Source: Rhodococcus sp. ARC_M6 (lineage in GTDB: Bacteria; Actinomycetota; Actinomycetes; Mycobacteriales; Mycobacteriaceae). Taken from it: a DNA stretch of 64,000 nt. The notes beneath the pieces were generated by a model, which was given only the letters and a program-made list of their open reading frames with translations, searched no databases and was not told the DNA's origin. The stretch is taken from the NCBI RefSeq assembly GCF_022810305.1, contig NZ_JALGQH010000020.1, positions 47,758 to 111,757 on the forward strand. The letters run 5' to 3'. Below are positions 52,523 to 61,770 of the stretch, piece by piece; position 1 is the stretch's first letter, and every line of letters starts with the position of its first letter. Made by a program: the position numbers and the translations under genes.

Positions 52523-52581
52523 ATCAACTACCCGGCCCTAAAGGACCAGGTTTGCTGCTCACCAACCTAACTGGATGCTAG
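52523..52581 (-). repeat. TnpB element right end (RE) with hairpin, copy A
   Basis: 59 nt including the last codons of tnpB. On the minus strand it contains CCTGGTCC-TTTA-GGGCCGGG, an 8-bp stem, then TAGTTGAT at the boundary. A second copy, about 90% identical, sits at 63821-63878. Confidence 0.8.
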
Positions 52582-52680
52582 AGCGGTGGCTGCGATAGGC
52601 ACGGTTGATTGAGCGGCCCAATACTTTTCATGCCCGAGCGCGGCGATGTTGCGGGCAGCATTGTGATCCGCATGCGCGGT
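52523..52680 (-). ncRNA. Predicted omega RNA (reRNA) overlapping the 3' end of tnpB
   Basis: In this family the guide RNA is made from the tnpB 3' end through the RE, with the guide taken from flanking DNA. Here the scaffold would end at the RE hairpin and the guide would begin CTCTCCCTTCCTCGCCAAAG, kinase sequence. Extent of the RNA is inferred. Confidence 0.35.
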
Positions 52681-53652
52681 CCACCCACATTCCCGGCACT
52701 CGAACCTAGCTTGACTGCGGCGATTCTTTTCATCGCAGTATCCGCACTGTGAGCAGGTGCGGGAGGTGTTGCGCGGGTTGATCACCTGCACAGGGACTCC
52801 CGCCCTCTCCGCTTTGTAGGTGACGAAGTCCCGCAACTGGGCGTAGGCCCAGCTATGCACCTGTGCTCGTTGTTTCTTGGCCAGCCGTACCCGATCACGG
52901 ATGCCCGACAGATCCTCTATCGCGATACCCCGGTCGGTGCGTTGCGCCTGAGCAACAATTGTTTTCGACAACTGATGGTTGATGTCGGTGGCGAACCGTT
53001 GTTCCTTCCGTCGCCGAGTCTTCAACTTCCGCTTCGCGGACTTCGTCCCCACCTTCTGCAGCGCGGTCCGCATCACCTGGTTCTTCTTACGGCGCACGGT
53101 GACGGCACCACCGGACCACCGAACATCGAGAGCCTTCGGATCATCATCCGTGGTGACCGCCAGGTTGACGATCCCCAAATCCACGCCCAGCCAGCCCGCC
53201 GCCGGATCCTCCGCCGGCACAATAGGTGCCGGTGCCGGTTGATCGACGGTGGCATACAGGTAGAACGAGCCGTCGCGGAACACCAAATCGCTCTCACCTT
53301 TGCGGTCCGCAAGGAGTTCGTGTTGCCACGGCGCGCACACGAACCGCACACCCCTCATTCGGCCCGATGTCGTCCAGATGGAGACGGTCGACGAGTCCAG
53401 TTGCCAGGACAAGCACCGATCGTCGAACGGTTGCGCCGCCAGCGATCGGAAGCGAACTGCTGTATCAGCGACGCTCGCATATCGTTTCGTTCCGGGTCGG
53501 CCGTAGTTTCCGGCTTTGAGGTTCGCTGTCCGAGTGGTGTACGCGTCGGAGACTTTCTTGATCACACGAACCGCTGGCTGCGCCGACAACCCGAGCGCCT
53601 TGATCGGGGTGTAGACCGAATGGTGCAACGTGAACGCGCGACGGTCTTTCAC
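52567..53652 (-). CDS. tnpB: TnpB RNA-guided nuclease, 5'-truncated
   Basis: 361 residues from a GTG, about 40 fewer than usual; the N-terminal wedge start is missing. All three RuvC acidic residues are visible: GVDLGIVNLAV (Asp), GIAIEDLSGIRDRV (Glu) and WTAHADHNAARN (Asp). The zinc ribbon is CSQCGYCDEKNRRSQARFECRECG (four Cys, seen in parts). TnpB is an RNA-guided DNA endonuclease that helps retain the element. The lost N-terminus probably impairs RNA binding, so activity is doubtful. Confidence 0.88.
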   Translation of the reverse strand: MKDRRAFTLHHSVYTPIKALGLSAQPAVRVIKKVSDAYTTRTANLKAGNYGRPGTKRYASVADTAVRFRSLAAQPFDDRCLSWQLDSSTVSIWTTSGRMRGVRFVCAPWQHELLADRKGESDLVFRDGSFYLYATVDQPAPAPIVPAEDPAAGWLGVDLGIVNLAVTTDDDPKALDVRWSGGAVTVRRKKNQVMRTALQKVGTKSAKRKLKTRRRKEQRFATDINHQLSKTIVAQAQRTDRGIAIEDLSGIRDRVRLAKKQRAQVHSWAYAQLRDFVTYKAERAGVPVQVINPRNTSRTCSQCGYCDEKNRRSQARFECRECGWTAHADHNAARNIAALGHEKYWAAQSTVPIAATALASS

Positions 53653-54692
53653 GGACGACGGAACCGGGGAGAATCCGCCGTCGCCCCAGAAGGCACTTGA
53701 GGCCCGCCGCCGCGGAGTTGATCCCGAGGCCCGGTTACCTGATGACTGTCCGCCGGCGCTGCGTCGAGTTCTGGTGAAGTCGCTGTCTCCCGAGAGAGAT
53801 AGAAGGTGGTCGGGTGGACGAAAGCTAGCCCGTCAGTTCGCTCTATGTCTGGACCGATCTGCCCGCAATCTGGTCGACCAACCGGAAGGGAGCCCACGTT
53901 CCACATTGTGGAAGTGGGCGCTGCCGATCCGTCTGGCCGCGATCGGAATTCCGAACCTCCTAGCGGCGGGCTACAACTACTACTACAACAAGATGCTGAT
54001 CATCTCGGGGCTCTCGCCGGAGGCTCAGCAGCACCTCGAGCAGGTTCATGTGGTCATCGGGGTGGCTGCGTTCTCTCTCGGCGCCGCAGCGATTCTGTAT
54101 TGGTGCTGGCTCGCGCTCACCCGTGCCTCACGGACTGCGTAACGGGCAGACGTACAGCGCGGAGGTCTTGAACAAGGCGCGTACCGCGACGCTGAATGTC
54201 GGCCACCGTGCGGTGGTGATCGCTTTCGGTCTGTGGGTCCTGGCCGGCATCGCATATCCAGTAGCACTGCAGATTGCTGCCGGGGGTATTCCGCAGCGCG
54301 CCTACGTGCACCTGATGTCGTCGCTGGCCGTCTGCGGCGCCGTCGCAGTCGCGTATCCGTTCTTCATCCTGACTTACTACTCGGTTCGCTGTCTGTATCC
54401 GATCTTGTTGTCGCACGGCGAGTTACGAAGCGACGACGGACGCGATATTCGATCGCTGGGTCGGAGCAGTACACGGTACCTCGCGGTGGCGGCGTCGGTT
54501 CCTCTGGTGGGAATCGCGGGGCTAAGTTTTGTCGGTTCGGGTGCCGGAGAGGAACTCAACGCAACCGTCCGTGCGTTGTGTCTGGGCGGGATCGCTGGAT
54601 TCAGCGTTGTATACCAACTGTTTCGACGGATCGAGAGTGATCTCCGTGCACTGCTGCGCGTCGTGTCCCTCGAGGTGTCGGCGTCTCCGTAA
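53653..54692 (+). pseudogene. Serine/threonine protein kinase, C-terminal fragment with frameshift
   Basis: Continues the kinase interrupted upstream: RRRGVDPEARLPDDCPPALRRVLVKSLSPERDRRWSGGRKLARQF (in parts) is the alpha-H/alpha-I end of a kinase domain. A membrane part follows with helices at LAAIGIPNLLAAGYNYYY and GVAAFSLGAAAILYWCWLAL. At about 54130 the frame stops (TAA) and the sequence resumes in another frame with NGQTYSAEVLNKARTATLNVGHRAVV and four further helices. Together the fragments describe a receptor-like kinase with a multi-helix C-terminus, now broken. Confidence 0.75.
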
Positions 54693-55027
54693 TCGCCTGT
54701 CAATCGCGTTGGCTTACTTGGCGACCAGGCGATCTCATCCAATCCCCGGTCAGGCGACGTGGTATCCCAGTGCTACTGCAGTCGGCGGTCGGCGGCGGCC
54801 TTGGTCGACCGGCACACGCGCATCGTGCACGACCGAGGCCGGTCTTCCCCGGCGCCGGCGAAGGGCCACGACTTTTTTCTCGTAGGTTTGCCGAAGTGCA
54901 AGTGTCGTAGCCCACTTCATTGCCTGTCGCGTGATGCACATCCCTCAGTGCACCTTTCAGGCTTGACTTCGTCAGTCATATCTATGAAAGTAGATTCGTT
55001 CCGATCAGTGGCGAGGAGATGTGGTCA
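54693..55027 (+). other. 335-nt gap without a supported gene
   Basis: No coding frame with a ribosome-binding site. The right end holds the ArsR promoter region, including CATATCTATG. Confidence 0.5.
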
Positions 55028-55339
55028 ATGGATGCATTAGCGATCTTCAAAGCGCTGTCCAACCCCACCCGCCTGCAGATCATGGAGTGGCTGAAGTATC
55101 CAGCGAAGTACTTCGACGAGGATTCGTACACCCAGCAGGATCTCGGCTTCCATATCGGCGTCTGCGTCGGTGATATCCAGGCTCGATCCGGCCTTGCGCA
55201 GTCGGTGATCTCTGGGTATCTGCAGGCCATGAAGGACGTGGGCCTGCTTGAGTCCGACCGTGTCGGGAAGTGGACGTACTACCGGCGGAACGAAGCCGTG
55301 ATCGACGAGTTTCGGAAATTTGTTCGCGACGAACTGTGA
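55028..55339 (+). CDS. ArsR-family winged-helix regulator
   Basis: 103 residues. ALAIFKALSNPTRLQIMEWL is the ArsR-type opening; the recognition region is ARSGLAQSVISGYLQAMKDVGLLESDRVGKWTYYRRNE. No CxC metal site in alpha-3, so probably not metal-sensing. An alternative ATG lies three codons upstream. The MFS gene follows 113 nt downstream with a palindrome between. Confidence 0.88.
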   Translation: MDALAIFKALSNPTRLQIMEWLKYPAKYFDEDSYTQQDLGFHIGVCVGDIQARSGLAQSVISGYLQAMKDVGLLESDRVGKWTYYRRNEAVIDEFRKFVRDEL

Positions 55340-55396
55340 CAGTTCGTTTCCGTCGGCGGTCTTTGTGTTGACAAGTTTTGGAGCAAACATATCTAC

Positions 55397-55408
55397 ATAT
55401 CTAGATAT
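55397..55408. promoter_or_regulatory. Palindrome ATATCTAGATAT before the MFS gene
   Basis: A perfect 12-bp palindrome inside a larger AT-rich repeat (catatctacatatctagatattta). A related half-site CATATCTA occurs upstream of the ArsR gene near 54977. Candidate ArsR binding site controlling both. Confidence 0.5.
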
Positions 55409-55452
55409 TTATCTTTGAAGTGCCCGGTGTGGCACGGTGGGAGGAAATTGTC

Positions 55453-56628
55453 GTGAAGTCGAAATTGTTGATTCCGGTCCTGGCATTGGGCGTCTTCGGA
55501 ATCATCACGACCGAGATGGGGATCATCGGTGTTCTGCCCCAGATCTCCGAGAAGTTCGGCATCAGCACATCCGCTGCGGGATGGTTGGTTGGTGTATTCG
55601 CACTTGTCGTGGCAGTGACGGGTCCGTTCATGACGCTCGTCGCATCGGGAATCAACAGAAAAACCGTTCTGCTGGTGGCGATTGCGGTGTTCGCGGTATC
55701 CAATCTGGTTTACGCGACGACATCGAGTTTCGAGGTGATGTTCGCTTTCCGGATCATTCCCGCCGTCGCGCATCCGGTCTTCTTCGCGGTCGCACTTGCG
55801 AGTGCGGTTCGTTCGGTGCCGCCGGAGAAGGCCGCCGCTGCGACGACGAAGGTGTTTGCCGGTGTCACAGTCGGATTCGCCTTCGGTGTGCCGTTGACGT
55901 CGTATCTGGCCGAGAACTTCTCGGTGTCGACGGCGTTTGTCTTCGGTGCCGGAATCAACGTTCTCGCGTTCGTGGGAATCATGGCACTCCTGCCCTCGTC
56001 GCCTGTGACGCAACAGATGTCGTACGGTGCGCAGGTCGGGATCCTACGACGGCCGCGAGTGTGGTTGACGGTTATTTCGGTTATGTTCGTCTTTTCTGCC
56101 ATGTTCTCGGTGTACGGCTATTTCGCCGAGTATCTCGGTGACGTGACGGGGATGAGTGGATCGTGGATCAGCGCGATGCTCTTGGCTTTCGGTGTTGTGA
56201 TGATCTTCGGGAACTTCGTGTTCGGAGCGATGCTCGGGAAGAGCGTTGTACGAACGGTTGTAGCTTTTCCGGTTCTGTACGTCGTGGTGTACGTGCTGAT
56301 TTATCTCGTGGGTCCGCACTCCGTCCCGATGATTGTCGGTGTGTTGATCTGGGGAGTGGTGCATTCGGGCGGGCTGGTCGTCTCGCAGAGTTGGATGGGA
56401 AGGGATGCCGTAGATGCACCTGAATTCGGCAACAGCTTGTTCATCTCGTTCTCCAATCTGGGGATCACGGTGGGGACGATGGTCGGCGGATGGTTTCTCG
56501 GACACCTGGGAACGCGTCAATTGGTTTGGGCCGGAGTGCTGTTCGCGGTACTCGGGCTGATGACAATCACCGCCCGGTTGGCGCTGGGAGGAGTTCACCG
56601 CGAAAGCGGTGCCAGAGTTCCGGTGTAG
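55453..56628 (+). CDS. MFS transporter (DHA1 / AraJ-like efflux)
   Basis: 391 residues from a GTG at 55453 with GGGAGGAA 8 nt upstream. About 12 helices; the N-terminal LALGVFGIITTEMGIIGVLPQI (TEM/GxLP) is the AraJ/YdhP-type signature, and PVFFAVALASAVRSVPPEK and KVFAGVTVGFAFGVPLTSYLA (motif C-like) mark an exporter. Probably regulated by the upstream ArsR protein. Substrate unknown. Confidence 0.88.
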   Translation: MKSKLLIPVLALGVFGIITTEMGIIGVLPQISEKFGISTSAAGWLVGVFALVVAVTGPFMTLVASGINRKTVLLVAIAVFAVSNLVYATTSSFEVMFAFRIIPAVAHPVFFAVALASAVRSVPPEKAAAATTKVFAGVTVGFAFGVPLTSYLAENFSVSTAFVFGAGINVLAFVGIMALLPSSPVTQQMSYGAQVGILRRPRVWLTVISVMFVFSAMFSVYGYFAEYLGDVTGMSGSWISAMLLAFGVVMIFGNFVFGAMLGKSVVRTVVAFPVLYVVVYVLIYLVGPHSVPMIVGVLIWGVVHSGGLVVSQSWMGRDAVDAPEFGNSLFISFSNLGITVGTMVGGWFLGHLGTRQLVWAGVLFAVLGLMTITARLALGGVHRESGARVPV

Positions 56629-57194
56629 GTTTTCGACAGTGGTTGCGCGAACTCGCCGCGTGCGTTCGTCGCCAGAATGTTAGGCCACCCGGGGCATCTG
56701 CGAGCATAGAACGTACCGGTTGGCCTACCTTTTCCTGGAAGCGGCAAATGTCTCAGCCTCGAAAGGTTGGGGGCTTCTGTCGTGCAACGGGTTTACACAG
56801 TCAGTCTGCTGGGCACCTAAGGCTTGCTGCGGCGAATCTGTGGGCAGATTCCGCCGCGCCTGACCCGCTCTCCGGTTGTCACTCGCCGGAGGGCGGGTCC
56901 TTCCCACTCGTCCAGCGGGGGCGTCGCCGGACCGCACGCGGTGCCCGGCTGCTGCGCCTACACGACCTACGGAGGAGAGGATCCAGCGCTGTCGTTGCAG
57001 CCCTCGGCTCGATGCTTTCGTTGATACTCGGTGTCTCACGAACATCGTTCGCCGGCCCGAGACGGCGCATCTGCCCCCACCTTGACTGAGGTACATCCGA
57101 GATTCGGAGTCCGCATAGCGCCGAGTTAGTTGTCGGGATAGTCGTAGCGATTCTGGCGGCCACCACCAGCATGAGAACTCGCCTGCGGCTGGCT
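56629..57194. other. 566-nt region without a gene, at the edge of the scrambled locus
   Basis: No frame has a supported start or family motif. The minus-strand frame read on from the DUF4331 fragment encodes SSHAGGGRQNRYDYPDN and stops near 57127, possibly the C-terminus of a lost protein. Confidence 0.4.
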
Positions 57195-57643
57195 CCCGGG
57201 TCGCGATCGTCGCCAAGGCGGCGCGGGCATCCATGATGAACGGATCCCAGCGTGTGCCAGCGAAGACTCGCACGCCACGGGCCAGAGCCGCCCTCCGAAT
57301 CGTTGACGAGGAAGGGGATCGGTTCTCCCGACGGACTGACGCAGGTGCCCTGCTGCTGCCCGGCGCCGGCGTCCGGGGTGGCGAAGACACAATCCACAAC
57401 GATCTCCTCTTCCCCGGGGACGAACCCCCACCCGGCATCGTTCGGACTCGGCGGATGGAGTGGCCGCAACCGGAAGCGGTACAGCAGACCATCGGAGAAC
57501 AAGTCGGAGGGCTTGGCCATCGGCATGGTATTCAAGACAAGCACGAGACAACCCGACTTCTCGGGGCTCGGGAATGCGTACACGTCCGTGATGTCCGCGA
57601 TCGGATTGGACAGGGCGCGCGGCCCCGAGATGTGGTCCGACAT
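57195..57643 (-). pseudogene. DUF4331 protein, N-terminal fragment (frameshifted)
   Basis: Starts MSDHISGPRALSNPIADITDVYAFPS, the canonical DUF4331 opening. The frame shifts near 57280, after VNDSEGGSGPWR, and resumes as GVRVFAGTRWDPFIMDARAALATIATRE before homology ends at about 57195. The missing C-terminal two thirds is found at 58909-59580, on the same strand but 1.3 kb upstream. Confidence 0.8.
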
Positions 57644-57665
57644 GGGGTTCCCGTCTCTGAAGCGG

Positions 57666-57930
57666 TTAGTCGCCGGCCTCGTCCATCAGCGGCTTTAGCG
57701 CCGGGTGCTGGAGGATCTCTGCGGCCTGGGGGTGGTCGAGCACCTGTTGAAAGGCGTTGTTCACGCGCTGAGCCTTCCGAATTTCTTTGACGGTGCCGCC
57801 GTAGTTCCGGGCGTATGCGACTGCCGACTGCTCGGCGTCGAGGATAAAGGCGCGCAGGGCGGCCAGATCGGGAAGCCCGTCGTATCCCTCGACGTGGCGG
57901 AATATAACGTCGAACAGTGCCAATGTGGGT
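57666..57930 (-). pseudogene. Small unknown protein, C-terminal fragment
   Basis: Begins, in frame with CCC at the breakpoint, as TLALFDVIFRHVEGYDGLPD and ends LKPLMDEAGD. It reads as the second half of the protein whose first half ends FFTSGP at 59581. Its stop lies 22 nt before the DUF4331 start, the spacing of an intact operon. Confidence 0.7.
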
Positions 57931-58527
57931 CGCTGTTCTCTCATCCGATAAGGAGCAGCTCGAGGCAGCTGCCGAGAAGGCCCGCCGCGCCCAGATCGAG
58001 CTTCCGGGCGTTCAGCTGATCTGGCGTCAGGACTGCTACCAGCTCGCTACGGGCCGAACCTCCTTCGGCTTCAAGGACGGGATCGGCCAACCCTCCGTCG
58101 AGGGAAGCGGGGTCGCCCTCCCACCAATCCCCGTGAGCGACCACTCAACGCCGGCGAGATCGTCTTGGGCTATCCCGACGAGACGGGCGAGCTGCCGCCG
58201 ATGCCCACCCCCGAGGTGTTGGGCCGCAACGGCACCTATGTTGTGTTCCGAAAGCTGCACACGAAGGTAGCGGCCTACCGGACCTACCTCCACGCCAAGG
58301 CTGCCAGCCGTGAAGAGGAGAACCTCCTCGGCGCCAAGATGGTCGGGCGCTGGCAGAGCGGCGCCCCGCTCGCACTCTCCCCCGACCAGGACGACCCCGA
58401 GCTGGGAAGCGACCCACAGCGCAACAACGACTTCCTCTTCGCCGATGACCCACGCGGCTTCAAGTGCCCGGTGGGAGCCCACGCACGCAGGGCAAACCCA
58501 CGTGACGCGCTGGACCAGGACGGCAGC
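57930..58527 (+). pseudogene. Dyp-type peroxidase, middle fragment, inverted
   Basis: On the plus strand: VAVLSSDKEQLEAAAEKARR, TSFGFKDGIGQPSVEGSG (the GxxDG motif of Dyp peroxidases), a frameshift near 58130, then GEIVLGYPDETGELPPMPTP, LLGAKMVGRWQSGAPLAL and CPVGAHARRANPRDA, the haem-His region. The N-terminal fragment of the same protein is on the minus strand immediately to the right, so this 0.6-kb piece is flipped. Confidence 0.82.
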
Positions 58528-58887
58528 GTGCACATCGGCGGAGCCGAGGGGTTTCTCCCAGTGGTCGGGGGCGCTCTCGCCGACGTCGCCCAACACCGCT
58601 GCGCGGGCAGCCATCCCCTGCCTGAACTCCGGTGCGAAGCTATCCAGCGACCCTTGCGGTACCCCGAGGGCTTTCAGTCCGTGGTACGTGAAGGCGACGG
58701 TGAGTGAGGTGTCGGCGGCTCCGGCGAGGTTGACGATCCCGTGCAGCCGTCGGACGAGCTCACGGCCGTCGGCGCGGTCGTCGATACGTAGCAGGAGGTA
58801 GGTTCCGACGTACGGGGAGGGACGTTCGGACAACACGCCGGCCTGGATGTCGTCGAGTTCAAGGGTTACGCCTGTCATGTCGGCCAC
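58528..58887 (-). pseudogene. Dyp-type peroxidase, N-terminal fragment
   Basis: GTG at 58887 or ATG at 58878. Reads TGVTLELDDIQAGVLSERPSP (the DIQ-G-L opening of Dyp peroxidases) through EKPLGSADVH, where it meets the inverted middle piece. Downstream translation beyond 58528 is antisense to that piece. The haem-binding C-terminus is not found. It follows the DUF4331 fragment by 21 nt. Confidence 0.82.
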
Positions 58888-58908
58888 CGTCTCATCCGCT
58901 CTTAGTTC

Positions 58909-59580
58909 TCAGTGGTGCTCAGGGGGTTCGGGCGGGTTCGGGTTCGGCGTTGCCAGGTAGGGGAAGGTGCTGGTGGCCGGTCTGGTGGCGGAGTCGACGC
59001 CGTCGCGGATGGTGGGGCCATGGCCGGCGTTGACCAGCTGGGTGAAGATCGTGTCCATCACGTCGTCGTTCAACGTCCGCCCCCCGCACGTCTGGTGAGC
59101 CTCGCCTCGCCGCGCGGCGAGCTCGATCTCGAGGAACGTGCCGTGCTCGACGTAGGGCTTCGTGACGTCGACGATCAGGTAGTCGGCGAGGACCAGGTCC
59201 GTGAGCGGGTGGCTGCCGTTCGCTTCGGCAGGCCAGTCCACCTTTCCGTCCAAGCCATCCCAGAAGGCGAGGTTGGCGTCCAGTCGCGCGCGGTAGGCGC
59301 CTTGGTAAGAGTCGCCGAGGTGGAACGCGTCCTCCATGTTGTACAGGTCGCGGATCTCCAGATCCCGGTTCACGGGGTCGAACTCTTTCGGGGCGAGCAT
59401 CATGTTCTTCACCTCGGGGCGGCCCACCCGTTCGATCCTGACGTTGAACGTTCCCCGTGTGAGGGTCTCGGCGACGGCGCCCACGAGATCCCGACCCCAC
59501 AAGAAGCTGGTGTCGATCTCGACGACGATACTGAGCACGTTCTTGCCGTCCAGGAAGATCGACCCGGGATCGGTGAAAGC
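58909..59580 (-). pseudogene. DUF4331 protein, C-terminal fragment
   Basis: 223 residues fused in frame behind the small-protein fragment: AFTDPGSIFLDGKNVLSIVVEID, FNVRIERVGRPEVKNMMLAP and HPLTDLVLADYLIVDVTKPY fit the second half of a DUF4331 protein, ending in Pro/Glu/His. Lacks its own start; expressed, it would be a chimera. Confidence 0.75.
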
Positions 59581-59868
59581 GGGCCCGGAGGTGAAGAAGT
59601 CCTCCATGTAGGCGTCCCACGGGCCATCGAAGCTGGTCACGAACGCGAGACGCGTGTCGTCGTCGAACATGACGAACCGCGCCTCGTGGATTGTCTGGAC
59701 CGCCATCCCGTAGTCACCGGGGCGGTACCCAGGCGTTTCTTGCAGGTCGACGAGGGCGGCACGCAATGACGGCCCCTGGCCCGGTTTGAGGCGAAAGAAC
59801 AGACTGAACTCGCTGGTGGGACCGACACTCAGGCCCGGCTGTGGCACTCCGCAATCAGATGCGACCAT
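59581..59868 (-). pseudogene. Small unknown protein, N-terminal fragment
   Basis: Start taken as ATG 59868. Reads EFSLFFRLKPGQGPSLRAAL, IHEARFVMFDDDTRLAFVTS and FDGPWDAYMEDFFTSGP, resembling a ferredoxin-like (dimeric alpha/beta barrel) fold, then is joined in frame to the DUF4331 C-terminus. The proper continuation is at 57666-57930. Confidence 0.7.
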
Positions 59869-60021
59869 GTGTGCCACGATAACAAACCTCAACCAGTGTG
59901 GAGCAGAAATCGCAGATGAAGATCCTGCCCGCGCTACAGATCGAATCGGGCTTGACCTGCAAAAATGCGAGCCAGTTCCAATTATGGTCATTGTCTTGGG
60001 TTGTCCTGGAAAATCTGGCAC

Positions 60022-61263
60022 TTGCCATCTGAAATGGCTCTGCTCGGTTGGGACATGGTCTTGGTGATGGTCCTAGTGTTCGTGGCTGTGCGGGAACGTC
60101 CGGTGTGCGTACCGTAGTTTCGTTGCTACAGAACAGGATTCAATGTAGATAGGTCATCCGGGATCATTGACAAGGGGAAGCTGCAGCGGGTGGGTGCAGT
60201 GCGAGGTGTCGAATGTGTCGATATTTCTCGGTCGATCGGGTCGAACTGATCTCGGTGTGCGTCGAGAGACATGCTTGAGCACGAATTCTTTCCATTCTCC
60301 GCGAATGGAAACGGAACGTACTGGGCGGCGGCAGGCACTGTAAAGTTGTTGGGATGTAGCGGGTTTCGGGTGCAAAGGGGAATTCTTGGACCGGAATTCA
60401 TGGCGCCGGGAATGGCTCGGCGACCTGACCGCACACCTGAAATCGGGTGCGCATTTCGGCGCGGTGATCGGGTGGAAAGAAGCGGAATTCTTCGGTGTTG
60501 CATCCGATCAGCACGTCGCAGCCGCCGCTCGATCAGTGATGTCCGGGACGTCTTTCGTGTCGATTTTACCGTCTCCACGATAGGTGGCCGCGGCGTGATG
60601 CACGATCCTTCCCGGAACGTAGAGCAACTGCGGGGAGTGGGCGGCGAACAAGGTGATCAGTAACGTCGTGCCACCGGATTTGAGATCTGTTGCGCAGCAG
60701 ACGTTGTCGCCGACTGCGATTCCTGTGACCGTTGCGATGAGATCGAGCAGCACGACGTCGTTGTTCTCAACGCGTTTTGAACGCCGCGCTGTCTCCGTCT
60801 GGCCGATGGTGACGCAATGATGTGTCCGCTTGCCCGAGTCGATTCGCTGCCCACACTGCCGACAGGAGGGATCTTCCCCGCGCTTCGTTGACCCTGTCGA
60901 TCACCGTGCCGGCGAACCTCACCCCGATTTTCGGATCAGCGGTCGAGTTATCGGCGGGTCGCGGGCGGCCATACCCGCCACGCAAACTCCAGGCGAGCAC
61001 GTCCGACGGCACCAGGCCTCGCCGACTACGAATCGGGCTAGATCGTCGGTGTGAGGCTCAGCAGTTCGGGCCGGGGCGCCGCAAACCGTCTGAGATCGTC
61101 TGGTGTGAATTCACCGCACTGCCAGGCCGTGGTCCGTAGCGCTGAGGGTGATCGGCACGACCCGTTTGCCCCGCGTTCAGTCGCGGACGAACGTGTCGTG
61201 GTCCGGATCGGTGCTTCGCGAATCAAAGGCTGCACCTGTCCGAAATCGATGGGGTAGTGGGGC
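60022..61263. other. 1.2-kb region without a supported gene
   Basis: Short frames on both strands lack ribosome-binding sites or motifs. One minus-strand stretch at 60508-60753 (LLITLFAAHSPQLLYVPGRI) and one plus-strand stretch near 60386 (MDRNSWRREWLGDLTAHLKS) could be gene remnants. Composition is less biased than in neighbouring genes. Confidence 0.5.
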
Positions 61264-61770
61264 ATGGAAACGACTATCACCACGCGACGGGCTGGAAAGC
61301 TTACGTTCGACACTTTCGAGGGGTATGCAGGTGATGTCACCTTCCACACCGATCATGGTCCTGTGCAGGTTTGGGTGCATATCTTCGAAAATGCCAGCGC
61401 AGACGACACCCTTCTTGGCCGGGTCAGTGGTGTTCTGGATGCGTTCCCTGAACTACTTCAAACCGGTAGGGGAGCTCTCGAGAGCGATATCGCCAATGGT
61501 GGCCACGCACTTCCCTTGGTCGAGTTCCACACCGAGGAACTTCCCCGCCCCGATCGGGGCTCTTTCCTGCAGAAGTTCGGTACCGGCAAGATCAGCGCAA
61601 AGCAACTCATCACACAGTTCGCTCCGCCCGAGTTCGTCGTGATGCGTGATGATTCAAACCAAGTGGCCTGCTGGATCGACTTCATCCTTCCGCCGTTCGA
61701 GTCGGACCAAGTTTTGACAGTCACGTTCATGCCGGATCGGACGGTGAGAAGTCTCAGCTGGGAGAGTTGA
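61264..61770 (+). CDS. Immunity-protein-like (DUF2004/DUF6985-type) protein
   Basis: 168 residues; GGGG lies just before the ATG. Pattern GYAGDVTFHTDHGPVQVWVHIF, then an acidic middle, then FVVMRDDSNQVACWIDFILP and a closing VTFMPDRTVRSLSWES resembles the small acidic beta-rich DUF2004-like proteins found as immunity factors of polymorphic toxins. Family call from pattern only. No toxin gene adjoins it. Confidence 0.5.
   Translation: METTITTRRAGKLTFDTFEGYAGDVTFHTDHGPVQVWVHIFENASADDTLLGRVSGVLDAFPELLQTGRGALESDIANGGHALPLVEFHTEELPRPDRGSFLQKFGTGKISAKQLITQFAPPEFVVMRDDSNQVACWIDFILPPFESDQVLTVTFMPDRTVRSLSWES

Larger units (their letters stand above)
52523..53655 (-). mobile_element. IS200/IS605-type (IS1341-like) remnant carrying tnpB
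   Basis: Element inserted in the kinase gene. The right end (52523) is a subterminal hairpin just outside the tnpB stop; the left end is lost because tnpB is truncated at its 5' end and runs straight into kinase sequence. No tnpA transposase is present. Confidence 0.75.

Noticed and set aside
58036..58527. Minus-strand extension of the Dyp N-terminal frame (WVCPACVGSHRALEAAW...)
   Set aside because: It is the antisense reading of the inverted middle fragment; only the part right of 58528 is peroxidase sequence.
60508..60753. 81-residue minus-strand frame (LLITLFAAHSPQLLYVPGRI)
   Set aside because: Suggestive hydrophobic stretch but no start signal or family; left as possible remnant within the gene-free region.
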